Source of the DNA: Acidobacteriota bacterium
Lineage (GTDB): Bacteria; Acidobacteriota; Terriglobia; Terriglobales; Acidobacteriaceae
Reading direction: 5' to 3'
NCBI GenBank assembly: GCA_021810625.1
Contig: JAJZIJ010000010.1
Coordinates: forward strand, 1-64,000
Length of the DNA: 64,000 nt
The number at the start of each line of letters is the position of its first letter. Positions within the stretch are counted from its first letter, which is position 1. The notes under the pieces are model-generated. The model searched no databases. It had not been told where the DNA came from and saw only the letters and a list, made by a program, of their open reading frames with translations. Of this stretch, positions 39,739 through 48,304 are shown piece after piece. Both the position numbers and the translations under genes were made by a program.

Positions 39739-40191
39739 AGGAAGCTCTGAATGTAAGTCTTGACAGCTTGACACCAATAAAAGAGAAAATAAAATTAGAG
39801 AGGCGTGTTTCGCTCTCAATTGAGCCTGGAACGCGCTCGATATCCCACGCCAGCCGTTCCGCGTGAGCGCGTCCCTTGTTTGCTTGCTTTGCTGGATTCG
39901 GCATCTGTAAAAAGCCGGGGAACCACAAAAGGCTGTTCGTCTTGCGTTCCCCGCAGCTTGGCGCAAAAGTTTGCAACTTGGCGCAGTTTTTTGCGTCTTA
40001 ATAGTGGAGGTTTTTCAATGAAGAATCTGGCTGTACCCCTTTGGGGAAGGGTGTCCGGTCTTTTGTGTCCAGCATAATCAAGCGACGGGCGGGGTGCCTC
40101 TTTGTTTTGGGTTTGCGCCGAATCGCTGTTTCACCGCAGTTGATCCATGCCAGTGTATCGGTGGAACCGACTGCCAAACTTCAGGAGGACG
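39739..40191. other. Structured leader region before the radical SAM gene
   Basis: This 450-base stretch has no full gene. Near 39739-39756 is AAGGAAGCTCTG with AAGTC after it, matching the end of the 131-bp element. At 39891-39953 is GGATTCGGC...GCCGGGGAACCA with an 8-bp stem (CGGGGAAC / GTTCCCCG). This looks like half of a c-di-AMP (ydaO-type) riboswitch but lacks the second half (GGGGTGAAT). GCTTGGCGCA and ACTTGGCGCA form a direct repeat at about 39955-39985. A 19-codon ORF with a good ribosome-binding site follows (separate entry). Confidence 0.35.
40018..40077 (+). CDS. Putative 19-aa leader-type ORF
   Basis: ATG at 40018 follows GTGGAGG by 7 bp, a strong ribosome-binding site, and reads MKNLAVPLWGRVSGLLCPA before a TAA at 40075-40077. 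It sits after a structured leader and 114 bp before the radical SAM gene. It may be a leader peptide, the remnant of a broken gene, or chance. An overlapping frame (40041-40223) encodes a weak signal-peptide-like stretch, which would fit a frameshifted secreted protein. Only the start signal supports it. Confidence 0.3.
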   Translation: MKNLAVPLWGRVSGLLCPA

Positions 40192-42300
40192 ATGAAAATG
40201 TCGAAAGCCATAAAATATGCTGAAAAATTAGTGACTTTTGCTGCTCGTGGCAGTTGGGTGATCTTCGATAAGCTGAATAGCATCCGCCCAAATGCCTCCT
40301 TTACCCCCAAGTGGTCGGACAAGCCACTATTGAAGTCATATCAGAAGGAAAAGCCGCCACTCGGCTGGCCGCGCACAACCGACTCGCTGTGCCCAAAGTG
40401 CGTACCGGAGATACGCCGGCAGATTGTTGACGGCAAGGTGCCGCATGAGGTGCTGCTGAATGAGAAAGTGGGCGAGATCAAGGCACAGATCATCGAGCGC
40501 GATGGGAAAATCCTCATGGTGAAGGACTGCCCAAAGCATGGACATTTTGAAGATGTAATGTCCATTGATCCGGCATTCTTTAAGCATCTGGAAGAGGTTT
40601 TTCCTGGCCGTGACATTCGCGCCCACAATGACGAAAAGCTGCACAAACACGGCAGCTCAACCATCACGCATGGCCGTGGCTCGGTGCTGACCATTGACCT
40701 GACCAATCGCTGCAACATGATGTGTGACCCGTGTTTCATGGATGCCAACCAGGTTGGGTTTGTACATGAACTGACATGGGATGAGATCAAGACCCTGCTG
40801 GACAACGCGATCTCCATCAAGCCCAAGCGCCAGATGTCGGTGCAATTTTCTGGCGGTGAGCCAACGCTGTCGCCTTATTTTCTGGACGCGGTGGCCTACG
40901 CGCGCAAGCTGGGGTACGAATCCGTACAGGCGGCGACCAATGGCATTGAGTTTGCCAAGAGCAAGGAATTTTGTCGTGCCGCTGCAAAAGCCGGGTTGCG
41001 TTATGCCTACTTGCAGTTCGATGGCATCGGCAATGCCGCCAACTCGCATCGCAAAGTGGGCAACCTGTTCGATGTAAAACTTCAGGCCATTCACAATTTA
41101 CACGAGGCCGGAGTGGAAATCGCTCCAGTGACCACCATCATCAACGGCATCAACAATGAGCAGGTGGGCCGCATTATTCAGTTTGCGATCGACAATCCCA
41201 AGACCATTAACTTTCTGAGCTTTCAGCCCGTTTCTTTTACCGGGCGCGATGAGGCCATCACGGACGAACGCCGCACAGCGCAGCGCTACACGCTGAGCCA
41301 CATGGCGCACGATGTCAAAAATCAGACGGGCCTGGGCGAGCCAACACGCGACTGGTTCCCCATCAGCTTTATGAGCACCTTCTCGGATTGGGCGGATATG
41401 GTGCATGGCCCGAACCAGGATTGGGGCCATCTCGCCTGCGGGTGCCATCCCAATTGCGGCATCGGCATGGCCTTGATGATCGACAAGGAAACCAAGGAGG
41501 CCGTTCCGGTGACAGCCTTCGTCAATGCGGATCGGCTGGCCAAGGACGTGGCCAGGATCAACGATGCGGCGCGCGGAAAGTTTCTGTCAATTCTGGGCGT
41601 GGCGCTGGCATTGTTGCGCAACTACGATCCATTCAAAGCGCCAACACATTTTCGGATTAAAGACATGCTGGAGAAATTCGACAAGAGCTTTGAGGTGACA
41701 GGCCGTAATTACGGCTCTATCACGGGGAATCGCACGATGGAAGACATCCAGAAACGCCGCGCGGATCGTTGGAATTTCCTGTTCATCGCGGGCATGTGGT
41801 TCCAGGATTTATTCAATTACGATTTCCGCCGCACCGAGCAATGCATCATCCCATACGCGACACAAGAGGGGGAAATTTCCTTCTGCGCGTACAACACGGG
41901 CGTGGGCTGGCGCAACATTATTGAGAAGATGCACATGACGGCCACGCTGACCAAATGGTATGAGGAGCATGGGCGGCATGAAATCTTTGCCGGAGGGCAC
42001 AAGGTAAATCTGGGCGAGGTGAAACACTCGCTGACGTTGAACGAACAACACGTTCATGCTGCGGCGAATGACACTCTGGATAAGCTGGGCATTGCCAAGA
42101 ATGCGCGCCAGGAGAAGGTAATGGCGCGCGATGCCAAGGCGAAACAGGATGCAGAAAATGCGAGAATGGAACGGCTCTATCGGGAGCATATCCTGGGCGA
42201 GAAGTCACAGGGAGATTTTGTGGCCATCGACGCGCTACTCCAGTCTGCCTCAAAGGCGGAATTCGCGAGAGAAGTGGAAGAACCGGTGATGAGCGATTAG
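40192..42300 (+). CDS. Tes/Mss-type radical SAM enzyme (membrane-spanning lipid synthase family)
   Basis: The 702-aa protein has the layout of archaeal tetraether synthase Tes (MJ0619 family) and its bacterial relatives. An N-terminal cysteine cluster has SLCPKC (C67, C70) and KDCPKHGHF (C113). The radical SAM core has LTNRCNMMCDPCFMD (C174, C178, C181) and SGGEPT. Extra cluster sites are ACGCHPNCGIG (C416, C418, C422) and CIIPYATQEGEISFCAYN (C551, C565), the last matching the C-x2-YAT-x-G-x4-FC-YN signature of Tes. These enzymes join two lipid tails through a carbon-carbon bond. Here the likely product is a membrane-spanning diabolic-type acid. Start ATG 40192 follows AGGAGG. Function inferred from family. 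Confidence 0.78.
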   Translation: MKMSKAIKYAEKLVTFAARGSWVIFDKLNSIRPNASFTPKWSDKPLLKSYQKEKPPLGWPRTTDSLCPKCVPEIRRQIVDGKVPHEVLLNEKVGEIKAQIIERDGKILMVKDCPKHGHFEDVMSIDPAFFKHLEEVFPGRDIRAHNDEKLHKHGSSTITHGRGSVLTIDLTNRCNMMCDPCFMDANQVGFVHELTWDEIKTLLDNAISIKPKRQMSVQFSGGEPTLSPYFLDAVAYARKLGYESVQAATNGIEFAKSKEFCRAAAKAGLRYAYLQFDGIGNAANSHRKVGNLFDVKLQAIHNLHEAGVEIAPVTTIINGINNEQVGRIIQFAIDNPKTINFLSFQPVSFTGRDEAITDERRTAQRYTLSHMAHDVKNQTGLGEPTRDWFPISFMSTFSDWADMVHGPNQDWGHLACGCHPNCGIGMALMIDKETKEAVPVTAFVNADRLAKDVARINDAARGKFLSILGVALALLRNYDPFKAPTHFRIKDMLEKFDKSFEVTGRNYGSITGNRTMEDIQKRRADRWNFLFIAGMWFQDLFNYDFRRTEQCIIPYATQEGEISFCAYNTGVGWRNIIEKMHMTATLTKWYEEHGRHEIFAGGHKVNLGEVKHSLTLNEQHVHAAANDTLDKLGIAKNARQEKVMARDAKAKQDAENARMERLYREHILGEKSQGDFVAIDALLQSASKAEFAREVEEPVMSD

Positions 42301-42328
42301 CCCGACCCGGAAGCTTGCATGGAATACA

Positions 42329-42362
42329 CGACCAAGGCCGCCCAAACAGGCGGCCTTGGTCG
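42329..42362. terminator. Hairpin terminator after the radical SAM gene
   Basis: Perfect 14-bp arms (CGACCAAGGCCGCC and complement) enclose the loop CAAACA, 29 bp after the stop. No T tract follows, so termination strength is uncertain. Confidence 0.65.
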
Positions 42363-42410
42363 TATGCGGTCATAGCTGCGGTTCCAGGCTGGCGCGACTA
42401 CAATCAACGT

Positions 42411-43547
42411 ATGCCTCCTGTGGTTTTTTATGAGCGGAAGATGCAGAATCTCCGCCGATCATTGCTTTGGTGGTACTCGCTGCACGCCCGCGACCTGCCT
42501 TGGCGACGCACGCGGGATCCTTATTGCATCTGGATATCGGAGATCATGCTCCAGCAGACGCGGGTGGCTACCGTGGTGGAGCGCTACCGCGTATTTATTG
42601 CAGACTTTCCGACATTAATATCCCTGGCTCTCGCCCCGGAAGAAGCCGTGCTCGCCCATTGGAGTGGCTTGGGCTATTACAAGCGTGCCCGTTTACTGCA
42701 TCGCGCTGCTCGATTTGTGATGCAGGAACACTCCGGTGCCTTGCCGCGAACGGCGGATGCGCTGCGCCAGTTGCCGGGGATCGGCCACTACACGGCGGCG
42801 GCCATCGCCAGCATTGCGTTTGGGGAAGCCGTGGCCGTGGTCGATGGCAACGTGGAGCGCGTGGTGACGCGACTGCTGGGGGTAACGAAAGATGGGAAGC
42901 TGCCCACGCCGGGGCGCATCCGCACTGCCGCCGAGCAGATACTGGCAAAGGAGCAGCCGGGAACCTTCAATCAAGCCATGATGGAGCTGGGCGCGACCGT
43001 CTGTCATCCGCAATGGCCCCGCTGCGACAAGTGTCCGATACAGGAGATTTGTCGCACGCAAGGGGAGCACCCAACGGTTCCGCGCACGAGGCTGCGCAGT
43101 CGCCAGACTGCCTATGGGTTGGTGCAGCGCAAGACCAAACAACGCGGCAAGGTGGAGGTGCTGCTGCAACAACGACCCTCCGATGCCGCGCAGATGCCGG
43201 ACATGTGGGAGCTGCCAGAGGTGGATCTGAGCGTTGTGGAGAAGATGGAGCCGGTCTTGCGCGTGCGCCATGTCATCACCAAAACCAACCATTATGTGGG
43301 CGTGTATGAATTTATCCGGCCCACGAAAGAGATGCTGGAGAAACATCCGATCCAGCAATGGGCCAATGCAGAAACACTTCTGGAAATCCCCTTGACTGGC
43401 CTGGCCCGCAAGATTCTAATGCGCATGGATATCATGCCCCGGCCAAAAAGCATTCGCACCGGGCATGTGATTCCTGAGGCGCTCGATCCGTTTTTGCCAA
43501 CCCTGGACGCGCAGGGAAACCCGCGTGAAGATGAGACTGGAAAGTAG
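42411..43547 (+). CDS. mutY: A/G-specific adenine DNA glycosylase
   Basis: MutY removes adenine mispaired with 8-oxoguanine. The 378-aa protein has LPWRRTRDPYCIWISEIMLQQT near residue 27, the helix-hairpin-helix LPGIGHYTAAAIASIAF near 120 with catalytic Asp in AVVDGNVERV, and the 4Fe-4S ligands CHPQWPRCDKCPIQEIC near 200. The C-terminal NUDIX-like domain that reads 8-oxoG follows. The ATG at 42411 gives a normal N-terminus; the 32-codon extension to 42315 overlaps the terminator. Confidence 0.95.
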   Translation: MPPVVFYERKMQNLRRSLLWWYSLHARDLPWRRTRDPYCIWISEIMLQQTRVATVVERYRVFIADFPTLISLALAPEEAVLAHWSGLGYYKRARLLHRAARFVMQEHSGALPRTADALRQLPGIGHYTAAAIASIAFGEAVAVVDGNVERVVTRLLGVTKDGKLPTPGRIRTAAEQILAKEQPGTFNQAMMELGATVCHPQWPRCDKCPIQEICRTQGEHPTVPRTRLRSRQTAYGLVQRKTKQRGKVEVLLQQRPSDAAQMPDMWELPEVDLSVVEKMEPVLRVRHVITKTNHYVGVYEFIRPTKEMLEKHPIQQWANAETLLEIPLTGLARKILMRMDIMPRPKSIRTGHVIPEALDPFLPTLDAQGNPREDETGK

Positions 43548-43557
43548 GCGGAAAAGT

Positions 43558-44166
43558 ATGCCGATCCCTCGTCCGCAAAGACGTTGCGACAACCGGAGAT
43601 GGACAGGACGGCATTCTGTCATCGCGTTGCTGGTGTTTGCTTTGCTCTGGAGTGGAGGATGGTCGATGTTTTTGGCACAAGCGCAGACAGCGCAGGCACC
43701 GGGGTTACTCCAGCGCGCGCCAAACTCTGGACTGGCGCAGTTGGCTTCGCCCCCCTCGACGCAATCCCCTGCACAAGCATTGGCGCTGCCCAGGGATGTC
43801 TCCGGCGCGTATGCCTTCGATCGCCGTAGCGAGTCGATTGAAATTGACATTGATCGTGGAAGATTGAGCGGATACATCTCGCGGCGGGGAGATGCGGAGA
43901 CCGACAGCAACACGCCGTTGACATATTTTTTCGATCACACAACGGTGGATGGCGACCAGTTGCAGTTTGAAACCAAGGTGGTGCATGGCATCTGGTACTC
44001 CTTCCGCGGAACCATTGTGCGCGGCCCCGGACAAACACGCGAAGATGAGGGCTATTACATGCTGCGCGGCACGCTGCTGGTACATCATCCGAGCGATGCG
44101 AGCGACAAAAGCTCCGAGGAGACGGTGGAGCAGCGCAGCGTGAATTACAAATCCTTGGCGCGGTAG
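43558..44166 (+). CDS. Exported protein of unknown function
   Basis: I do not recognise a family. The 202-aa protein has a basic N-terminus and a hydrophobic segment (VIALLVFALLWSGGW) ending MFLAQAQT, a signal peptide or anchor. After a Pro/Gln-rich linker comes a beta-rich domain with SGAYAFDRRSESIEIDID and RLSGYISRRGD. The latter half resembles domains that occur in exported acidobacterial proteins of unknown role. The start at 43525 (overlapping mutY by 23 bp) is the alternative. Confidence 0.7.
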   Translation: MPIPRPQRRCDNRRWTGRHSVIALLVFALLWSGGWSMFLAQAQTAQAPGLLQRAPNSGLAQLASPPSTQSPAQALALPRDVSGAYAFDRRSESIEIDIDRGRLSGYISRRGDAETDSNTPLTYFFDHTTVDGDQLQFETKVVHGIWYSFRGTIVRGPGQTREDEGYYMLRGTLLVHHPSDASDKSSEETVEQRSVNYKSLAR

Positions 44167-44363
44167 TTGTATAGTCCCGGAAACAGATGGCGCATGCTTT
44201 TCCAGAGAGTGGAAAGCGGCGCTACGGACACCAAGCCAGGGAACCGCTGATCGATGCTGTTCCGTACCGCATCCACACCGTGCTTACCGACGATGAAATC
44301 CAGACGGCCCCCCTGAACGAATGGCCACATCAAAAGCATGATATCCACCATCAAGGGAGCCAC
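44145..44363 (-). CDS. Possible small ORF (72 aa)
   Basis: This ORF begins 3 bp after the stop of the upstream 318-codon gene and ends inside the 3' end of the convergent gene. Its sequence (MAPLMVDIMLLMW, FIVGKHGVDAVRNSID) has some hydrophobic character but no family resemblance that I recognise. It could be a short downstream gene or a chance frame. Confidence 0.25.
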   Translation of the reverse strand: MAPLMVDIMLLMWPFVQGGRLDFIVGKHGVDAVRNSIDQRFPGLVSVAPLSTLWKSMRHLFPGLYNYRAKDL

Positions 44364-44366
44364 ATA

Positions 44367-45323
44367 TCAGTGAATCACGGACTGGAAAAGGTCTGAATTC
44401 AGCAGCGTCCCAAAATCACTGTCCGATGCAGAAAAACGCACCTGCAACGTGCTGCCCGTGCTGGTGATATGCGTGTCATCTATGGCCGTTTTTTCCGCAG
44501 GCGTAGCGCCCATCTTCTTATAAAGAGCCGCTGCGCTCAGCAACGACGACATCGTTGCCGCAGACATGATATCGGGTGTCATCACATCCAGGTTGAATTT
44601 GACATCATGCTCAAAGTCCATCGAATACCGCGAGCCGAGCAGCCGCTTCTTCACCGTGTCGTAATCGGCCACCTGCGCAGCCTGTCCCATCACGGATTGC
44701 ATCATCGTCTGCGTACCCTTGGAATCCATAATGCTCCAGACCGCGTCGTTCTGCGTGACGGGGAGCAGGTTCTGCATGTCGCTGTTGGTTAAAAAACTGG
44801 GCGTGATTCCATCTCGCGCATTCAACGAGGCTTTGACCGATTCCAGCGCGCCAAAGAGCATGGTGGTCTGCTCCAGAAATGCAACCTCCATGCTGCTGCC
44901 CATCGGATAGATGATGGTGTTGCGAATCTTTGTGCCCTTTATTTTTCTCTTCTTGAAGCCAGCAAGGATATCCGTGATCGGAAATTGTCCACTGGCGATG
45001 CCCACAATGCTCAACTGATGCGTCTTCGGGTCACGAAAGGAGATAAAGGCGAGCTGGTCAATGCTCCGGCCCACGTTCATGCCAGAGTGCTCTAACGCAT
45101 CCTGCAATCCTTTCAACTCCGGCGGCAGCACTTTGCTGCGTAGCTGCATGGCGATGCTGGAATTCAACATCGCCTGATAATCCACCACAATCAACTGCTG
45201 CACATCAAAAGGAATCGCGGCCTGGGACTGCGTGGCCAGGGAAGAGGCCATCGCAGTTAGGGACAACCCTCCCGCAACAGCAAAAATAGACAGGTGGCGA
45301 AAAATACCTTTGGAACATTTCAT
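44367..45323 (-). CDS. Exported protein of unknown function
   Basis: The 318-aa protein starts with a signal peptide (FAVAGGLSLTAMASSLATQSQA) followed by a mature domain without recognisable catalytic motifs. The mature part has mixed helices and strands with many Met, Ser and Thr residues and no cysteine, and reads like a self-contained globular exported protein. It may belong to a lineage-specific family of exported proteins. No functional context from neighbours. Confidence 0.7.
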   Translation of the reverse strand: MKCSKGIFRHLSIFAVAGGLSLTAMASSLATQSQAAIPFDVQQLIVVDYQAMLNSSIAMQLRSKVLPPELKGLQDALEHSGMNVGRSIDQLAFISFRDPKTHQLSIVGIASGQFPITDILAGFKKRKIKGTKIRNTIIYPMGSSMEVAFLEQTTMLFGALESVKASLNARDGITPSFLTNSDMQNLLPVTQNDAVWSIMDSKGTQTMMQSVMGQAAQVADYDTVKKRLLGSRYSMDFEHDVKFNLDVMTPDIMSAATMSSLLSAAALYKKMGATPAEKTAIDDTHITSTGSTLQVRFSASDSDFGTLLNSDLFQSVIH

Positions 45324-45466
45324 TGCGTCTCTCCTTCGTTACGAAACCTTGAAAAATTCAAAGCCCCGGCAAATGCAAACAGCCTCTTCACAACTACACG
45401 CGGCGAATAACGGCTGTGGTTTCATGACGCGCATCTCAATGGAATTTCGATTCTGCCCCTCTCGCA

Positions 45467-46432
45467 TCACGGCCATGCCAGTGGCGATTCCAGTTTACAC
45501 TCCAGCGTCCGCTCCTGCAGATGCGCGCCGGTGGCCAGAGACATCCATTCGCTGCCTGGCTCCAGCGCCGCCGCTGGCACCAGGCCGATAATCTCGACGC
45601 CTTCCAGCCGTGCCCCGGCATGGAGCGCGGCTTGTTTTACGGCGGCGTACACCATACTAATCGGTGTGACGCGAAAGTTGGTAATGTTCATGGAGACCTG
45701 CGCGTGTCCCCCAACCGTCACACCCATTGCCTTGACGCCAATCAATCCGCCGCTTGATGCGCGCACCTCGCGGGCAATGGCGCGGGCGACCCCAACATTG
45801 GGCGTATCCAGATCGACATTGCAGGCGATCAAAAATTGCCGCGCGCCCACGGCGCAGGCTCCGGCAGTGGGATGCACCGAGGGGCCACCCACATCGGGCC
45901 GCCTTGCCGGATTGCTGGCCGCTTCATGACGCAGTCCCTCAAATTGCCCGCGACGAACATTCTCCAGCAGCACGCGGTCAGGCCGCATGGCTGCCGCCTC
46001 GTAGAAGTAGACGGGCACGCGATAGCGCTTCCATATCTCCTGTCCGGCGCGGTGAGCCAGCAGCACCGTCTCCGGCAGGGAGATGCCGTGGATAGGCACG
46101 AAGGGAAGAACATCGGCGGCCCCGATACGCGGATGCGCGCCGCGTTGTTGGGTGAGGTCAATCAACTCCGCCGCCCGACCCACGCCGCGCACGGCGGCCT
46201 CCACCACGGCCTGCGGCGCGCCCGCGAGAGTGACCACAGAACGGTGATGATCGCGATCCAGCGACCAATCCAGCAGCGAAACGCCGTCGATGCGCATGGC
46301 GAGAATGATCTTGCGAACCACCTCCGGGTCAGCGCCTTCAGAGAAGTTGGGCACGCATTCAACCAGTGGCCCGCTTCCGCTGCCGGGGGAATGGATTCCG
46401 CGCGCCGCGCTCAGAGTGCTCATTTCCACCAT
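45467..46432 (-). CDS. Glutamate formimidoyltransferase
   Basis: This enzyme moves the formimino group from formiminoglutamate (a histidine breakdown product) to tetrahydrofolate. The 321-aa protein has VECVPNFSEGADPEVV near residue 25, SLLDWSLDRDHHRSVVTLAG near 51, GAHPRIGAADVLPFVPI near 93 and QFLIACNVDLDTPNVGVARAIA near 205. It is the transferase half only, without the cyclodeaminase domain. No hut gene is nearby. The start may be 46432 or 46423; it overlaps the downstream end of the PagL-like gene by 13 bp. Confidence 0.9.
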   Translation of the reverse strand: MVEMSTLSAARGIHSPGSGSGPLVECVPNFSEGADPEVVRKIILAMRIDGVSLLDWSLDRDHHRSVVTLAGAPQAVVEAAVRGVGRAAELIDLTQQRGAHPRIGAADVLPFVPIHGISLPETVLLAHRAGQEIWKRYRVPVYFYEAAAMRPDRVLLENVRRGQFEGLRHEAASNPARRPDVGGPSVHPTAGACAVGARQFLIACNVDLDTPNVGVARAIAREVRASSGGLIGVKAMGVTVGGHAQVSMNITNFRVTPISMVYAAVKQAALHAGARLEGVEIIGLVPAAALEPGSEWMSLATGAHLQERTLECKLESPLAWP

Positions 46433-47157
46433 GTATATCCAATCTGAAATTGCACGCTGGCGTTGACTCCAGGATTTTTATCGCCCAGGCTGGCGCTGGA
46501 GATGTGCTCCGCATTCCCGGCAAAGGTAATGGCCCGATTAGGCTTCAAAAAGTAATGGAAGCCTATGCCAAACTGCGGAGAAAAATTCCACACGCTGGTG
46601 GCAATGGGAGGAAATTTGTGATTTGTCCAGATCAACCCACCCGCGCCCTGTATCCAGGGCAGGACGCGATGCCAGTGGACAAGATTCCAGCGCAGAATAA
46701 TCGGCGTAACACTGAACCCGCTAAAGCTGCCTCCAGTGTGATATTGCACGGTTTGTGGCGGATTGCCCGTGGTCACGGAAACAATTTCTTTGGGCGTGAA
46801 TACCTGCCAATACGGCATCGCGTCAACCGCGTACTCGAATTGCCCGTGCAGAATGCCCGGCCCGGCAGCTCCGGTGAGCACCTTGCCCAGACGCACGCCC
46901 GCATTGAAAAAGTGGTAGTCCGTTCCAGGATGACTATGGGTGCCAAAGCCGCCGTCGAGAAACACGCCATACTCCCAGGGATCGGGATGCAGCAATGCGG
47001 GAACGTCGATGCGACTGGCCGATGCCGCGGATGCAACGGAGGATGTGGAGGTGGATACCGTGGCCGCTACGGTCTGGGTTTGCGATAGAGACTGGGACGC
47101 GGACAACACAAGCAGAGCCAATAGTGTGGCTCCATAGAAAGCAACGATTTTCTTCAA
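46420..47157 (-). CDS. PagL-like acyloxyacyl hydrolase (lipid A deacylase family)
   Basis: The 245-aa protein has a signal peptide ending SQSLSQTQ and an outer-membrane beta-barrel-like body. Its C-terminal part FAGNAEHISSASLGDKNPG and a final aromatic residue (YTWWK) match the PagL/acyloxyacyl hydrolase family, where His and Ser of the H-x-S motif are catalytic. Such enzymes remove an acyl chain from lipid A. The start is probably the TTG at 47157, preceded by GGTGGAG. Its role in this organism is inferred only. Confidence 0.75.
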   Translation of the reverse strand: MKKIVAFYGATLLALLVLSASQSLSQTQTVAATVSTSTSSVASAASASRIDVPALLHPDPWEYGVFLDGGFGTHSHPGTDYHFFNAGVRLGKVLTGAAGPGILHGQFEYAVDAMPYWQVFTPKEIVSVTTGNPPQTVQYHTGGSFSGFSVTPIILRWNLVHWHRVLPWIQGAGGLIWTNHKFPPIATSVWNFSPQFGIGFHYFLKPNRAITFAGNAEHISSASLGDKNPGVNASVQFQIGYTWWK

Positions 47158-47216
47158 GACGACTCCACCTGCTGCTGGAAAATTTTTACCGCATGACCCC
47201 GCGTCAATCAAACCAA

Positions 47217-47966
47217 CTAGCCAGCCACTTCTTCGAGTTGCTTGGCATCCACATCGAAATTCGAGTACACGTTCTGCACGTCGTCTTGATCCTCTAGCGC
47301 TTCGAGCAGGCGAACCATCTGCCCAACGGCGGAACCCTCCAGCCGCGTGTAGGTGGAGGCGATCAGCGTAATCTCAGCCATCGTGGTCGCCAGCCCCGCG
47401 CCTTTGATGGCAGCAGAGACGGCCTCAAATGCGGCAGGCTCGGTGAGTATCTCCCAGACATCGCCTTCATCGCGAATGTCGTCGCCGCCAGCTTCGAGCA
47501 CAATGCCCATCAACGTGTCCTCATCGGCAGCGGATTTTGGAACCGCGATCAGACCTTTTTTGGTGAACATCCAGGAGACGGAGTTCGACTCGCCCAGATT
47601 GCCGCCATTCTTGGCAAAGGCGTGACGAATTTCGCTGACGGTGCGGTTGCGATTGTCGGTCGTAACTTCCACGATAAGCGCCACTCCGCCAGGGCCGTAG
47701 CCCTCAAAGGTGATCTCCTCGTAGTTGACCCCTTCGATTTCGCCCGTGCCGCGCTGCGTTGCGCGCTTGATGTTGTCCGCTGGCATGTTTTCAGCCTTGG
47801 CTGCGGCAATGGCGGTGCGCAGGCGCGGATTGCCATCCGGGTCGCCGCCGCCCGAACGGGCTGCCATTGTAATTTCCTTGATGAGACGGGTAAAGGCCTT
47901 GCCGCGCTTGGCATCCAGCGCGCCCTTTTTATGCTTAATGGTGGCCCATTTGGAGTGGCCGGACAT
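47217..47966 (-). CDS. yebC: YebC/PmpR-family protein
   Basis: The 249-aa protein begins MSGHSKWATIKHKKGALDA, the universal YebC start, and has NIKRATQRGTGE, YEGYGPGG-type EGYGPGGVALIVE, and NGGNLGESNSVSWMF. YebC proteins act as transcription regulators or help translate proline-rich stretches, depending on the paralogue. The start at 47966 is clear. The 39-codon extension upstream is not conserved. Confidence 0.95.
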   Translation of the reverse strand: MSGHSKWATIKHKKGALDAKRGKAFTRLIKEITMAARSGGGDPDGNPRLRTAIAAAKAENMPADNIKRATQRGTGEIEGVNYEEITFEGYGPGGVALIVEVTTDNRNRTVSEIRHAFAKNGGNLGESNSVSWMFTKKGLIAVPKSAADEDTLMGIVLEAGGDDIRDEGDVWEILTEPAAFEAVSAAIKGAGLATTMAEITLIASTYTRLEGSAVGQMVRLLEALEDQDDVQNVYSNFDVDAKQLEEVAG

Positions 47967-48304
47967 AATGAGAACCTCGAACGCAATGGGAAATCTGGAG
48001 GAGACAGCGCCGCGAGCAACCATCCGCATCCCGGTACAAGGCCAAATTTTACCACGACAGAACGATCGCCGCGCGACATTCATTCAGAATGACATTTTTG
48101 TAGGGAGATGCTGCACATCACTACGAGAATGTCATTCTGAACCCTTCGGCTTCGCTCAGGGCAGGCTCCGCGCAGCGGAGTGAAGAATTCAGAAGGTCTG
48201 CGCTTCGTCGATGCAGCCAGGATCGTCTAAATTCCTCACCCCCGGTCGTTCGCCACGCGACCGCCCTTCGCTCAGAACGACGCATGTGAGGCACCTGTAA
48301 TTTT
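47967..48304. other. Intergenic region with dispersed repeat
   Basis: No gene. It holds a perfect inverted repeat, TTCAGAATGACATT (48083-48096) and its complement (48128-48141), separated by 31 bases. It is followed by degenerate hairpins such as CTTCGGCTTCGCTC and CTCCGCGCAGCGGAG. A related fragment occurs near 16950. This looks like a short intergenic repeat family. Confidence 0.55.
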
